Assembly (NCBI GenBank): GCA_017643395.1 | Contig: JAEPNP010000005.1 | Location: 186,001-250,000, forward strand | Direction: 5' to 3' | DNA: 64,000 nucleotides | From: Rhodothermales bacterium | GTDB taxonomy: Bacteria > Bacteroidota > Rhodothermia > Rhodothermales > UBA10348 | Shown here: positions 26,322 through 36,000 of the stretch, piece after piece | How positions within the stretch are numbered: position 1 is the first letter of the stretch | Layout of the letters: each line of letters starts with the position of its first letter | The notes under the pieces: generated by a model | What the model saw: the letters and a program-made list of their open reading frames with translations, nothing else | What the model was told of the DNA's origin: nothing | Databases searched by the model: none | Translations under genes and position numbers: made by a program

Positions 26322-27521
26322 TTGACGGAGTCGCTTCCAACCCAGCGCCGCGTGGCCGTGCTGACCGTGGCCCGATCCGACTTCGGGATCTATCGACCGG
26401 TCCTGCGCGCCGTCCGCGAACACCCGGATCTGGAACTGCGCATTATCGCCACGGGCACACACCTGTCGGAGCGCCACGGCGCCACGCGCTCCGAAATCCT
26501 TGAGGCGGGATTCGAGATCGATGCGGAGATCCCCAGCACCGAAATCTCGGACGCCCCTGAAGACATCACCCGGGCGATGGGCACCATAACCCGGGGCATG
26601 GCCCAGGCCCTGGCCCGCCTCAAGCCAGACTGGCTGCTCGTGCTCGGCGACCGCTACGAGATGCACGCCGGCACCGTCGCCGCCCTCCCCTTCCGCATCC
26701 CGGTCGCCCATATTCACGGCGGCGAAGTCACCGAGGGCGCCTTCGACGATTCTCTCCGGCACGCCGTCACCAAGCTCAGCCACCTGCACTTTGCCACGAC
26801 CGAGGACTACGCCCGGCGGATCCGGCAATTGGGTGAGGAGGACTGGCGCGTGCACGCCGTCGGTTCTCCCAACCTGGACAACCTGACCCAGCTGGACCTG
26901 CTGTCGCGGGAGGAGCTGTGGGCGCACTACGCCTGGCCTGCGCACCCGACCAACGCCGGACGGGCGGATCGACCCTTTGTGATGGTGACGTTCCATCCGG
27001 TAACGCTCCAGTGGGACGAGTCGGAGCGACATCTGAAGGAACTGCTGGCTGCGGCGCGTGCGGTCGATGCGTTCTATGTGTTTTCCGGCGTCAATGCCGA
27101 CACGGGGGCGAATCCGCTGGCGGCTGCGGTGCATCGGTTTGTCAAGGCGTCGGTCGACTCGGCTGCGTTTGTCGAGAGCTTTGGCGTGACGCGCTATTTC
27201 AGCGCGCTCGCGTGCGCAGATGCCATGCTCGGCAACAGCTCGAGCGGGATTCTCGAGAGTCCGCTGTTTGAGCTGCCTGTGGTGAACGTCGGAGATCGCC
27301 AAAAAGGACGTATCCGCGGCAATAACGTGATCGATGTGCCACCCGAGCGCGGGCGAATCGAAGCAGCACTCCGAAGGGCACTCACGGCCGGCTTTCGCGC
27401 CGGCCTGCGCGGCATGCACAATCCGTACGGAACCGGCGGCGCGTCTGAGGCCATCGCGGAGGCCATCGCCCGTACACCGATTAACCAGCGACTCATCCAG
27501 AAGGCCTTCATCGACCGATGA
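26322..27521 (+). CDS. neuC: hydrolysing UDP-GlcNAc 2-epimerase, NeuC/LegG type
   Basis: The 399-residue GT-B-like protein has VAVLTVARSDFGIYRPVL, LVLGDRYEMHAGT, AHIHGGEVTEGAFDDSLRHAVTKLSHLHFATTE, TFHPVT and GNSSSGILESPLFELPVVNVGDRQKGR, all hallmarks of NeuC/NnaA. It produces the free mannosamine-type sugar used by NeuB. The start is a TTG at 26322; a GTG at 26352 is an alternative and would give a slightly longer intergenic space to the divergent neuB. The 3' end overlaps the following formyltransferase gene (ATGA), suggesting co-translation. Whether the substrate is UDP-GlcNAc (sialic acid) or a 6-deoxy diamino sugar (legionaminic acid, LegG) cannot be told. Confidence 0.9.
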   Translation: MTESLPTQRRVAVLTVARSDFGIYRPVLRAVREHPDLELRIIATGTHLSERHGATRSEILEAGFEIDAEIPSTEISDAPEDITRAMGTITRGMAQALARLKPDWLLVLGDRYEMHAGTVAALPFRIPVAHIHGGEVTEGAFDDSLRHAVTKLSHLHFATTEDYARRIRQLGEEDWRVHAVGSPNLDNLTQLDLLSREELWAHYAWPAHPTNAGRADRPFVMVTFHPVTLQWDESERHLKELLAAARAVDAFYVFSGVNADTGANPLAAAVHRFVKASVDSAAFVESFGVTRYFSALACADAMLGNSSSGILESPLFELPVVNVGDRQKGRIRGNNVIDVPPERGRIEAALRRALTAGFRAGLRGMHNPYGTGGASEAIAEAIARTPINQRLIQKAFIDR

Positions 27522-28174
27522 GAATCCTCTTCATAGCCAAGCGCGGCGAATCGTCCGTAGATGCGGCGATTTCGTTTTGCCGTGAGCGTGGGGCCGAGGT
27601 GGATGTGTTTTTGCACGACTGGGGCGAGTCGATTCCCGAGGCGTGCCTGCGCTGGACGGGCGATCTGATCGTGTGCTATCTGGCGCGGTGGATCTTGCCG
27701 GCGTCGCTGCTGGATGCGGCTTCCCTGGCTGCGATCAACTTCCATCCGGCCTCTCCGGAGTATCCGGGGGTCGGGTGCAACAACATGGCGCTGTACGACG
27801 AGGTGGATGAGTTCGGGGTGACCTGCCACCACATGGCGGCGAAGGTGGACAGTGGGCCGATCGTTGCTGTGCGTCGATTTCCCGTGGCGGAAAACGACAC
27901 CGTGGCGAGCCTGCTCGAACGGACATATGCCGAATTGGCTGTGCTTTTCCGGGGAGTTATGGCACCGGTGTTGGCCGGAGAAGGCCTGCCCGCGTCATCG
28001 GAAACCTGGGGTGATCGCCTCTTCACACGGCGGGATCTGCAGGAACTGGAGCGCATCACTCCGGACATGGAGACCGATGAAATCCGGCGACGCGTGCGGG
28101 CTACCACCTTCGGCTCGTGGCGGCCCTACGTGGAGTTGGGCGGATTCCGTTTTGAGGTGGTTGACCCGGACTAG
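27518..28174 (+). CDS. formyltransferase-family protein coupled to NeuC
   Basis: The 218-residue product has a Rossmann start (RILFIAKRGE) and the formyltransferase core INFHPASPEYPGVGCNN, with Asn and His of the triad, and KVDSGPIV with the Asp. It lacks the C-terminal tRNA-binding domain, so a sugar amine is the likely acceptor. The C-terminal 50 residues (ATTFGSWRPYVELGGFRFEV) resemble the tail seen on sugar formyltransferases. It overlaps neuC by 4 bases. Its stop codon (28172-28174) shares the tetranucleotide CTAG with the stop of the opposing sulfatase gene. Confidence 0.75.
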   Translation: MRILFIAKRGESSVDAAISFCRERGAEVDVFLHDWGESIPEACLRWTGDLIVCYLARWILPASLLDAASLAAINFHPASPEYPGVGCNNMALYDEVDEFGVTCHHMAAKVDSGPIVAVRRFPVAENDTVASLLERTYAELAVLFRGVMAPVLAGEGLPASSETWGDRLFTRRDLQELERITPDMETDEIRRRVRATTFGSWRPYVELGGFRFEVVDPD

Positions 28175-29670
28175 CGCACTCCGTATCGGGCACCATGCGC
28201 GCGCACGGCGGCCCGCTTGGCGTCAAACCGGGTGCGCAGCGAGTCCAGCGTGGCCTGCGCGGCCGGGTGGCGTGCCAGATTCGTGAATTCCCCCGGGTCG
28301 TTGAAATGATCGTATAGCTCCTCGTTCTCGGCACCTGGCGCATCTCCCCATCGGCTATAGCGATAGCGATCCGTGCGCAGCGCCGCGCCCCCGTTTGTGA
28401 TGATGTAGGCCTCGCCACCCCCGTGACTGCCCGGTGCCTGAAGTGCGTGCGAGAAGTCCCGCCCCTGCACCGTTTCCGAAGCGTCCAGCCCGGCAGCCGC
28501 CGCAATAGTCGCATACAGGTCGATAAGTTCTGTGATTCCCTCCGCGCGCCCCTGGCCAACGGCCGGGCCAGCCACAATCAGCGGCACGCGCGTCGCGTCT
28601 TCCCACAGCGAGAGTTTCTGCCAGGCGCTGTGCTCTCCCAGGTTGAATCCGTGATCAGAGACAAAGACGATGAGCGTATTGCCGGCCTGACCGGACTGCT
28701 CCAGCGCACGGAGAATGCGGCCCACCTGCTCGTCCATGAATGACACGCTGGCATGGTAGGCGGCGACGGCCTTGCGCTGTTCGGGCTCGCTCATTCGGTA
28801 GCGCCGGGCGTTGCTCATGCGCTGCGCCTGGGTTGGCACGTCCCTGAGGTCGCCGGCGGGAACGTGCGGCAGCGGCGCGTCCGCGTCGGGATGCATGCGG
28901 GCGTGCCGCTCCGGGTAGATCAGCGGCACATGCGGTCGCACCAACCCGACGGCCAGGAAGAAGGGCGCGTCCGGCTTTAGCCGCGTACGGTTCGTGGCAC
29001 CGTCCGGAATGCGGCCCGTGCGGCTCTGGATGATCGCGATGGCCTGGTTCGCGGCCAGCACATCTGCCTGTGTGGATTCGTCGCCGTCCGGCAGCACCAT
29101 CCGGGCAAAGTTGCTGCCGTAGTGCGGGCCTCTGGAGAGAGTCTCGAGCGTGCCCGGCGTGAGCGTCTCGGGAGCGGTCAGATTGACTGCAAAGTCCCAG
29201 GCGTCGGGGTCGTCCGATCCGCTTTCCCCGCGCTCGATCCCGCCCGGCACGCCCATATGCCAGATTTTGGAGACGCGCGCGGTGTAATAGCCTTCGTCGC
29301 GGAATAACTGAGGGAGCGATGGGTGCTCTACCAGCCCCGGCGTGGTCTTGTGGTTGGCGTTCTCGAATCCGTTCGTCGTCACGCCGATGGACTCCGGATA
29401 CATCCCGGAGAGAATCGAGGCGCGCGAAGGACCACAAACAGGAAATTGCGCATATGCCCGGGTGAATGTCACTCCGCGTGCGGCCAGACTGTCCAGGTTC
29501 GGCGTGTGCACGGGGATGTGCGGCGGAGCGTAGGGGCCGATGCGCGTGTTGAGGTCGTCGGCGATGATCAGCAGGACATTCGGCCCCGCGGCGGAATCCG
29601 GCGCTGGAGCGGGCGCAGCAAGCACGAACCCTGCTGTAAGTACAAACGCTACGAGTCTAACGCTTCTCAT
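28171..29670 (-). CDS. secreted sulfatase (iduronate-2-sulfatase/arylsulfatase family)
   Basis: The 499-residue product starts with a signal peptide (VRLVAFVLTAGFVLAAPA) followed by PNVLLIIADDLNT, which supplies the metal-binding aspartates. CGPSRASILSGMYP contains the C-x-P-S-R sulfatase signature whose Cys becomes formylglycine, and VSDHGFNLGEHSAWQK gives the second metal-binding DH. Type I sulfatases of this group remove sulfate esters from glycans in the periplasm or outside the cell. It converges with the formyltransferase gene and is followed 51 bases upstream by a minus-strand membrane protein gene. No maturase (anSME) is in the window. It might act on host or environmental glycans rather than on the cell's own. 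Confidence 0.88.
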   Translation of the reverse strand: MRSVRLVAFVLTAGFVLAAPAPAPDSAAGPNVLLIIADDLNTRIGPYAPPHIPVHTPNLDSLAARGVTFTRAYAQFPVCGPSRASILSGMYPESIGVTTNGFENANHKTTPGLVEHPSLPQLFRDEGYYTARVSKIWHMGVPGGIERGESGSDDPDAWDFAVNLTAPETLTPGTLETLSRGPHYGSNFARMVLPDGDESTQADVLAANQAIAIIQSRTGRIPDGATNRTRLKPDAPFFLAVGLVRPHVPLIYPERHARMHPDADAPLPHVPAGDLRDVPTQAQRMSNARRYRMSEPEQRKAVAAYHASVSFMDEQVGRILRALEQSGQAGNTLIVFVSDHGFNLGEHSAWQKLSLWEDATRVPLIVAGPAVGQGRAEGITELIDLYATIAAAAGLDASETVQGRDFSHALQAPGSHGGGEAYIITNGGAALRTDRYRYSRWGDAPGAENEELYDHFNDPGEFTNLARHPAAQATLDSLRTRFDAKRAAVRAHGARYGVR

Positions 29671-29721
29671 GGGCTGACAGACGACGCGCTGCCCATCGCA
29701 CGTATTCGGCCATGCCAGCGA

Positions 29722-30147
29722 TCACTTCTCACGGACCTGCACCGGTGCCGCGGGCTTCCGAAAAGCCTGCGCCACAGCGGCTATGAGCATCCCGAAGCAG
29801 CTTGCCGCCAACGCGTCCACAGGGGTTGAATCGTCAGATCCGTCCCAGACGGCCAATGCCCAAAAAGCAATGCCACAGTAGACCACAAAGTAGAGCACCG
29901 CGACGATGTCGGTGAACGCCCGATCGGCACGCCTCCAGGCAGCCCGTTCCACAGCTACGCCCACCAGTCCTGCCACGGCAGCGCCAACCGCCCCGGTGGC
30001 CGCCAGCATGACATCCGGGTCGAGCAGGTCGTCGCTTGTCCAAGTCACACCATCGCTCGCAGCGAGGTAACGCCACATGTGGAAAGCCCAAAAAGCGAGG
30101 AGAACCAGCGCGAGGACAGGGGCGCCGAGTCGAGCGAGCCACTTCAT
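29722..30147 (-). CDS. small four-span membrane protein of unknown function
   Basis: The 141-residue product has four predicted membrane helices, at about 8-30, 45-68, 80-102 and 110-130, with a basic segment between helices two and three (ERAAWRRADRAF). I recognise no family. It is transcribed away from the response-regulator gene; the 236-base space between them holds two direct-repeat elements and presumably both promoters. Confidence 0.6.
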   Translation of the reverse strand: MKWLARLGAPVLALVLLAFWAFHMWRYLAASDGVTWTSDDLLDPDVMLAATGAVGAAVAGLVGVAVERAAWRRADRAFTDIVAVLYFVVYCGIAFWALAVWDGSDDSTPVDALAASCFGMLIAAVAQAFRKPAAPVQVREK

Positions 30148-30223
30148 CGATCCGAGGGTTTGTTTGACGGATATATAGAAACGAACCTCCCCCGATGCCG
30201 CGGTTGAGGCATTCAGAACCAGA

Positions 30224-30269
30224 AATAGTCGTTTTTGACCTGCCGGTTTAGTGTCTGCCTGCCATGGCT
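30224..30269 (+). promoter_or_regulatory. pair of 23-bp direct-repeat elements upstream of the response regulator
   Basis: Two elements begin at 30224 (AATAGTCGTTTTTGACCTGCC) and 30247 (TTTAGTGTCTGCCTGCCAT), 23 bases apart. They share an initial TAGT and a final CTGCC and resemble the array at 37455-37562. The spacing of about two helical turns suggests a protein bound on one face of the DNA. The response regulator itself is the first candidate. Confidence 0.45.
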
Positions 30270-30383
30270 CGGGTACCGGAGGACCCTACACTCTCCGTGT
30301 CCCTTCGGAAGCGAATCCAGCGGTCTGCAGATCTCATGCAATCGCGGGATGCAACTCCGCGCGAATACCCCGAGGTTGGGGCC

Positions 30384-31049
30384 ATGATGGAAACCTCCCG
30401 GCAAATAGTCATCTGGATGGTCGAAGACGACGCGGACTACCGCGCGACCATGTCCTCCGTCCTGCAGCTGTCCCCGGAGACATCGCTTTCCCGCTCGTTC
30501 GGGTCGTGCGAGGAGGCGTTTGCCTTTGTGGCCTCGAAGGAATTCGCGGAGGCCGATGAGCCTGTACCGGATGTCATGCTCCTGGATGTCAACCTCCCCG
30601 GCGCTAGCGGCCTCGAGAGCATCACGCAACTGAAGAACGAATTGCCGGGCATGGCCATCGTCATGCTCACCATCCGTAACGAAACGGAGACCATCTTCTC
30701 GGCCTTCCGGTTTGGCGCGTCGGGCTACCTGCCCAAGGACTCGCCCATCGACGAAATCCTGGACGCGGTGCGCGAGGCGAGCCGGGGAGGAACACTAATG
30801 CCCGCCCTGGTGGCCGGCGAAGTGCTCTCCTTGCTAAGGGAGGCACCGGAAAAGGACTACGGCCTGTCAGACCGCGAAACCGATGTATTGCGGGAGATGA
30901 CGCTCGGGAAGAGCCAGCAGGCCATCGCCGATGCGCTCTTTGTGAGCCGGCACACCGTGAACACCCACATCCAGCATATCTACGAAAAGCTGCACGTGCA
31001 CTCAGGGATCGAAGCCGTGGCGAAGGCGCTGCGGGAGCGCATTGTGTAG
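30384..31049 (+). CDS. LuxR/NarL-family response regulator
   Basis: The 221-residue product has a receiver domain (residues 7-125) with the acidic pair in VEDDADYR, the phospho-acceptor Asp68 in MLLDVNLPGASG, the Thr in VMLTIRNE and the Lys in YLPKDSP. A C-terminal LuxR-type helix-turn-helix runs from about 155 (LSDRETDVLREMTLGKSQQAIADAL). The start is ATG 30384 (or 30387); the frame is open upstream to an ATG at 30264, but that adds 40 residues unlike any receiver. It is the first of a four-gene unit ending in a histidine kinase of the matching HisKA_3 type. The gap to the next gene is 19 bases. Confidence 0.9.
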   Translation: MMETSRQIVIWMVEDDADYRATMSSVLQLSPETSLSRSFGSCEEAFAFVASKEFAEADEPVPDVMLLDVNLPGASGLESITQLKNELPGMAIVMLTIRNETETIFSAFRFGASGYLPKDSPIDEILDAVREASRGGTLMPALVAGEVLSLLREAPEKDYGLSDRETDVLREMTLGKSQQAIADALFVSRHTVNTHIQHIYEKLHVHSGIEAVAKALRERIV

Positions 31050-31068
31050 CCCCCAGACCCCTAAATCC

Positions 31069-31905
31069 ATGGCACAAGACAAATGGAACATCAGCTACCG
31101 GCAATTTCGCACGGTAGCCTGTGTGTGCAACGCGAACAATGGTGGACTAGCAGACCGCATCCTGGACCATGAGGATGGCAGCGATATCGCCAAGGCCGCG
31201 GTCGCCGATCCGAATAGCCTCATCGAAGTGCTGCGGAAAGTCGCTACAGCCAAAGGCAAGGATCTCCAATGGGCGGCCGACAGCCCGGATCTGAAGTTCT
31301 ACCACGGCGGAACGGGCGACATTGGGGCGGGCAGGGATGGCGACTTCGTGCTGACCGAGGACGCGATGTACCTCCCTTGGCCGTTGCCTCTTTCGAACTT
31401 GCCGGACGAGGCGGTCGATACAGATCAGCCAGAGAGCATCCCCTGGGAAGAACTCCAGCGCAAGCGGGCCGCCCTACTCGAGAAAGGCCTCGACTTCACT
31501 GACGCACCGCTGCCCGATCTGCAAACCACTCCGCACATCATTTTCGTGCGGGACCTCGACGGAATCATCGACGCCACCGCAAGAATTGCACGAGCTCATG
31601 CGAATGGAACGGCACCAGGTAGCATCGTAGGAGACGACAAGAAGTTTTTCGAGGATCCAACCTTCCTGATCCATGGAAACCTTGAGAAAGGGTACATAAG
31701 GTCTTCAGCCGTCTACCTATCGCCAACTGATTCTGGGAATTGGAAGGTCTCGCTCCCAGTCGAATGGAAGAGTGGCATCAGTGACGGAAAGATCGATTGG
31801 CCGGAAAAACCCGATCCGGATTTTCCGCTGGTGCCTCTCGACGACCTGGACGAGAAGGACTTCACCGCCACCTGCCACGCCTTCTGGAACGAGCCGCCCG
31901 AATGA
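31069..31905 (+). CDS. unrecognised 278-residue protein, partner of the YcaO enzyme
   Basis: The product is soluble, acidic in its middle and C-terminal parts, and has no signal peptide or membrane segment. Features seen include a Cys pair in VACVCNANNGG near residue 17, a KFYHGGTGDIGAGRDGDFVLTED segment near 75, and a Pro/Asp-rich tail ending CHAFWNEPPE. Weak similarity of AKAAVADPNSLIEVL to RiPP leader peptides was noticed but is not convincing. It overlaps the YcaO gene by 4 bases (ATGA), so it is likely made in step with it and could be its substrate, partner or delivery protein. The function is unknown. Confidence 0.6.
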   Translation: MAQDKWNISYRQFRTVACVCNANNGGLADRILDHEDGSDIAKAAVADPNSLIEVLRKVATAKGKDLQWAADSPDLKFYHGGTGDIGAGRDGDFVLTEDAMYLPWPLPLSNLPDEAVDTDQPESIPWEELQRKRAALLEKGLDFTDAPLPDLQTTPHIIFVRDLDGIIDATARIARAHANGTAPGSIVGDDKKFFEDPTFLIHGNLEKGYIRSSAVYLSPTDSGNWKVSLPVEWKSGISDGKIDWPEKPDPDFPLVPLDDLDEKDFTATCHAFWNEPPE

Positions 31906-33068
31906 GCCTGCAGTCGGCCCTCCGCACGTTCGGCGGAGGGCCGCGGATTTCCGCATCCGAACGCATCGGCTCCCGAATCCACATTCTGGACCTTGAATGC
32001 GTTCACGGCGGAAAGCGCCACCGCGCCCAGGGCAAGGGACTCACACATGCCGCGGCCCTCGCAAGCGCCCAGGGCGAGCTCCTGGAACGCCTCTGTGCCA
32101 GGGCGCCGGAGCGGCCGCTCGAATGCGCCCCGATCGAGGCCGCCGGTCCGGGCGCAATTGATCCCCGATCGACGCTTCTCTTCAGCGAGCGCCAGTACCG
32201 TGATCGCCGCCCCCCGCGAGAAGCGCTCGCCATCGGGGACGTGCTTGTTCCGGATCCGATCACCGCGCAGACCAAGTTCGCCTGGACGGGCGCATCGCAC
32301 TACCAAATCGGGCAAATTCGCCGCGTGGCGGCGGCAGCGACCTACTTCGGCTTCCTGGCCGAGGGCGCCGCGCACTGCATCGCCGACTCGAATGGGATGG
32401 CGGTCGCCGAGACCCGATCGGACGCGGTGCGGCACGGGCTACTCGAACTCGTCGAGCGCGACGCCGTCGCCATATGGTGGTACAATCGCCTGCTGAGGCC
32501 GCCGGTACCCGCGGCCTGGACGGATTCCGCTGACTGCCGGGCGCTGCTCGAGGACCTGTCGGATTTCGGGCCTGAATTGCTGGACCTCACGCACGATCTG
32601 GCCATCCCTGTCGTCGCCGCCACCGGATTCACGCCACACGGTTTTCTGGCGATGGGCTTCGGCGCGCACCCGGACCCCGCCTCCGCCGCACGCTCGGCCT
32701 TGCTGGAATTCGCCCAGTGCGTCGTCAACCGCGGAAAATCGCCACCTGGCCAATCGCCGGTGAGAGCTTCTGCATGGAGCCGGCGGGACGATCAGCCCTT
32801 CCTGCATGCGCAGCCCGAGGCGGCCCGGGCTGACCGTGGACCCGTTTCGGACCCCGCCGAGCATTTGGCACGACTCGGCCTGGACGTTATCGTGGTGGAC
32901 TTCGAAAGCCCCCTCGAAATATCGTGCGTGAAGGTCGTCGTCCCCGGTCTACGCCCCTGGTTCAGGAGACTCGCGCCGGGACGGCTGTACGATGTGCCCG
33001 TCTCGCTCGGCTGGCTGTCCCGCCGGCTGCCCGAAGAAGCGCTCAATCCGGCCGCATTCGACTTGTAG
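31902..33068 (+). CDS. YcaO-family ATP-dependent enzyme (azoline cyclodehydratase-like)
   Basis: The 388-residue product has the YcaO ATP-binding pattern: GKGLTHAAALASAQGELLERL, the central CIADSNGMAVAETRSDAVRHGLLELVERDAV, and ARSALLEFAQC. Its C-terminus, VPGLRPWFRRLAPGRLYDVPVSLGWL then NPAAFDL, matches cyclodehydratases that make thiazole or oxazole rings in peptides. YcaO enzymes activate a backbone amide by phosphorylation. No E1-like partner, dehydrogenase or obvious precursor peptide is present, which is unusual for an azole synthase. The genes on either side are an unknown protein and a two-component system. Start ATG 31902 overlaps the upstream stop. Confidence 0.85.
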   Translation: MSLQSALRTFGGGPRISASERIGSRIHILDLECVHGGKRHRAQGKGLTHAAALASAQGELLERLCARAPERPLECAPIEAAGPGAIDPRSTLLFSERQYRDRRPPREALAIGDVLVPDPITAQTKFAWTGASHYQIGQIRRVAAAATYFGFLAEGAAHCIADSNGMAVAETRSDAVRHGLLELVERDAVAIWWYNRLLRPPVPAAWTDSADCRALLEDLSDFGPELLDLTHDLAIPVVAATGFTPHGFLAMGFGAHPDPASAARSALLEFAQCVVNRGKSPPGQSPVRASAWSRRDDQPFLHAQPEAARADRGPVSDPAEHLARLGLDVIVVDFESPLEISCVKVVVPGLRPWFRRLAPGRLYDVPVSLGWLSRRLPEEALNPAAFDL

Positions 33069-33073
33069 CTCTC

Positions 33074-36000
33074 TTGGCCCTCTTGGAGCTGGTCGCCTCG
33101 GTGGAGGTCGCGGCGCAGGCGCCATCGCCCGAACCTGACCCGCCGCGATTTCGATCGCTCACCCTGGATGACGGCTTGCCGAACTACACGGTCATGAGCC
33201 TGCTGCAGGACGGCCCGGGCTACATGTGGATCGGCACGCAGATCGGTCTTTCACGGTTTGACGGGCGTCATCATCGCATTTACCGGGCGTCTTCGGCGCA
33301 GGCGGATTCGCTGGGAGACGGGTTTATCACATCGTTGGCACGAACGACCGACGATTCCGCGGCCGTCTGGGTCGGTACGAAGCTGGCCGGTGTGCATCGA
33401 TTTCGCCCTGCTGACGACGCGTTTGAGCGCATTCCGGGGCCCGATGAGGCAGCCGCCCGTCACGTGTTGAGTCTTCTGGATGTCGACGGCATTTTGCTGG
33501 TAGGCACAGACGGGGCGGGCCTCCTGACCCTGTTCCCGGGGGCCGATTCCCTGCGCGGCCCGCCCTCCCCGCTGGGTCGGAGCGTTTCCGGTTTTTCGGT
33601 CGTTCCGCAGGCGCCAAATCTGGTCCTCGTACTGTCTGAGCTCGGCCTCGCAGCACTCCGCCTGCCCGACATGGTCCCGGTGCCGGTACAAGTCTCGGGG
33701 GCAGATCTGTCGCGGCCCGTTTCCATGGCCTGGCTGTCTCCGGAGCGCGCCGTTATCGCCACAGACTCCGGCCTGAAAGAAGCGGAAATCCGCATCTCAG
33801 GCACCGAATTGACCCTGCATATTCAACCGGTCGCGGGCATTTCGAGCCAGGATGTGCGCAGTGTGCTGGTTCGAGACTCTGAAGTGTGGGTGGGCATGGG
33901 CGACGCCGGGGTGGATGTACTGGACGCGGAGCTGACGGTCACGCATCGCCTGTCGGCCACCGGTCCGGAGAGCATCGCCGATGATGCGATTCAGACGCTT
34001 GCGCTCGACCGCGAGGGCTTGGTCTGGATTGGAACCTGGGCCAACGGATTGTCCATCGAACGACCCGCCCGTCGATTCGCCCAAGTCCACCACGCCGCCG
34101 ATAACCCGGAGGGACCACCTCCGAGCAACGTATTCGGCATTCTGGAGGACAGGAATCGGCCGGGCACGATGTGGGTCGGATTCATGTATGGCGGTCTGGC
34201 GCACTGGGACCCGAAGCGCGGTGTGTTTGAGAAACGGTATGCAGACCCGGACCACCCGCTCAATTCGGTGTCTGCCCTCGGCTATGACCACGACGGCGGG
34301 CTATGGGCCCTCGGGCGCAGGAACTCTGTCTTCAGGCTGCGTGCTGACGGCAGCATCCTGGACCGCGTGGCGCTCGATTTGCCCCCCGACAGCGCCGACG
34401 GCTGGGTCACGTTCCTGCACCCGCGACGAGCTGGCGGAGACCTCCTCATCGGCACGCGCGGGCATGGGCTCGTAGTGTTTGATCCCGTGCGCGGCGTTGT
34501 TCGGCATCGCTACGGCCGGCGGGGAGCGCTCAGTGCCCATCGCTTGGATTCGGACGACATCTGGCAGCTTGTCGAGGAGGAGGACGGCACGTTGTGGGTG
34601 GCCACGGGGCTGGGCCTGGCGCGGATCGGGCCGGATGGCGCGGTCTCTGCATTCCATGCACACGACCCCGATGATCCGGAGTCCTTGAGTGGGCCCCTGG
34701 TCAGTTCCGTGGTGAGGGACGCGCACGGCATGCTCTGGTTGGGCACGCCGGACGCCGGTCTGAATCGATTTGACCCGACCTCCGGCAGGGTGGTGCGGCT
34801 GTCGCAAGAGCACGGATTACCCAACTCGGACGTCGGCGGAATCGTGCCTGACGAGTCCGGTCGACTCTGGCTGTCCTCCAGTCGTGGACTCGCCGTCCTG
34901 GACCCCTCGACGCTGGAAATCGCACGATTTGGCCCGCTGGATGGCGTGTTGGAGCAGACGTTTCAGTATCGCGCGCGCACGCGCCTCGCCTCCGGGCACA
35001 TCGCTCTCGGCGGGCCAAACGGAACACTGACCGTGTTCGATCCAGCCGGCATTGTGGTCGATTCGACCCCGGCCATGGCGCGTGTGACCGACATTCTGGT
35101 TGGAGGCCGCAGGGTGCCGCCAGGCGCGTGGAGTACGATCTCCCTCGGCCACCAGGAGGGCGATGTGCTTTTTCGCTTTTCGGACCTGTCCTTCGCCACG
35201 CCCGAGAAGGTGCGGTACCGGGTCAGACTGTCGGGCGGCGAATCCGGCTGGACACCGGCGGACGATGCGGAAGTCGGATTTGCCCGGCTGGGTCCCGCTT
35301 CCTACCGGTTTGAGGTAGTGGCCACCAATCGGGATGGCCTGTGGGGCGCTCCCGGGCCTGCCGTCGAACTGACCGTGCGCCCCCCGTTCTGGCAAACATG
35401 GTGGTTCAGTGGGTTGATGCTGGCGCTGATCGCAGGAATGACGGCGGCCGCGTTCCAGTACCGCATCCGCCAGATCAGGCGCCTGGAGGCGGAGCGCAAC
35501 CGCATCGCCAACGACCTGCATGACGATCTCGGCAGCAAGCTGGGTTCACTTGCTTTGCGGCTGGAGCTGCTGGCGCGGCGGGTCCCCGAGCAGCAAGAAT
35601 CACTGACCAGCCTGGCGAGTTTTTCTAGGGGCGCGATTCAGAACCTGCGCGATACCATCTGGCTGGTTGCCACCGGACACGGCGCGGTGCGGGACCTGCG
35701 CGAGCGCCTGGAGCATGCCGCAGGGGAGATCCTGGTCGATATCCCATTCGCGTTTGAGGTGTCGGGCGGTCCGATGACCCAGGAGATGGATCCGTTGCGG
35801 CGGCGCGCCCTGTTGCTGGCGGTTCGGGAGGCGCTTCACAACGTCGCCAAACACTCAGGGGCGGATCGCGTGGATGTGGGCATGGAGGTGTGGCCCCGGC
35901 GCGTTCAGGTTACGGTCCGGGACAATGGGCGCGGGATTGCGGCGGCGGCGGAGCGGGCTGGCCGAGGGATTGCGCCTGCGGTCAGGCGGACCGGGCGGGG

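Noticed and set aside
26289-27419. 376-codon open frame on the minus strand opposite the NeuC-type gene
   Set aside because: It lies wholly antisense to a gene with all NeuC motifs; the product is Arg/Gly/His-rich without any motif. It is a GC-driven shadow frame.
30264-30383. Extended N-terminus of the response regulator from ATG 30264
   Set aside because: The 40 added residues are unlike receiver domains and would cover the repeat element; ATG 30384 matches the family start.
31069-31905. Reading of the 278-residue protein as a RiPP precursor for YcaO
   Set aside because: A short AKAAVADPNSLIEVL stretch resembles nitrile-hydratase-like leader peptides, but no core peptide with clustered Cys/Ser/Thr follows and the protein is large and globular-looking.
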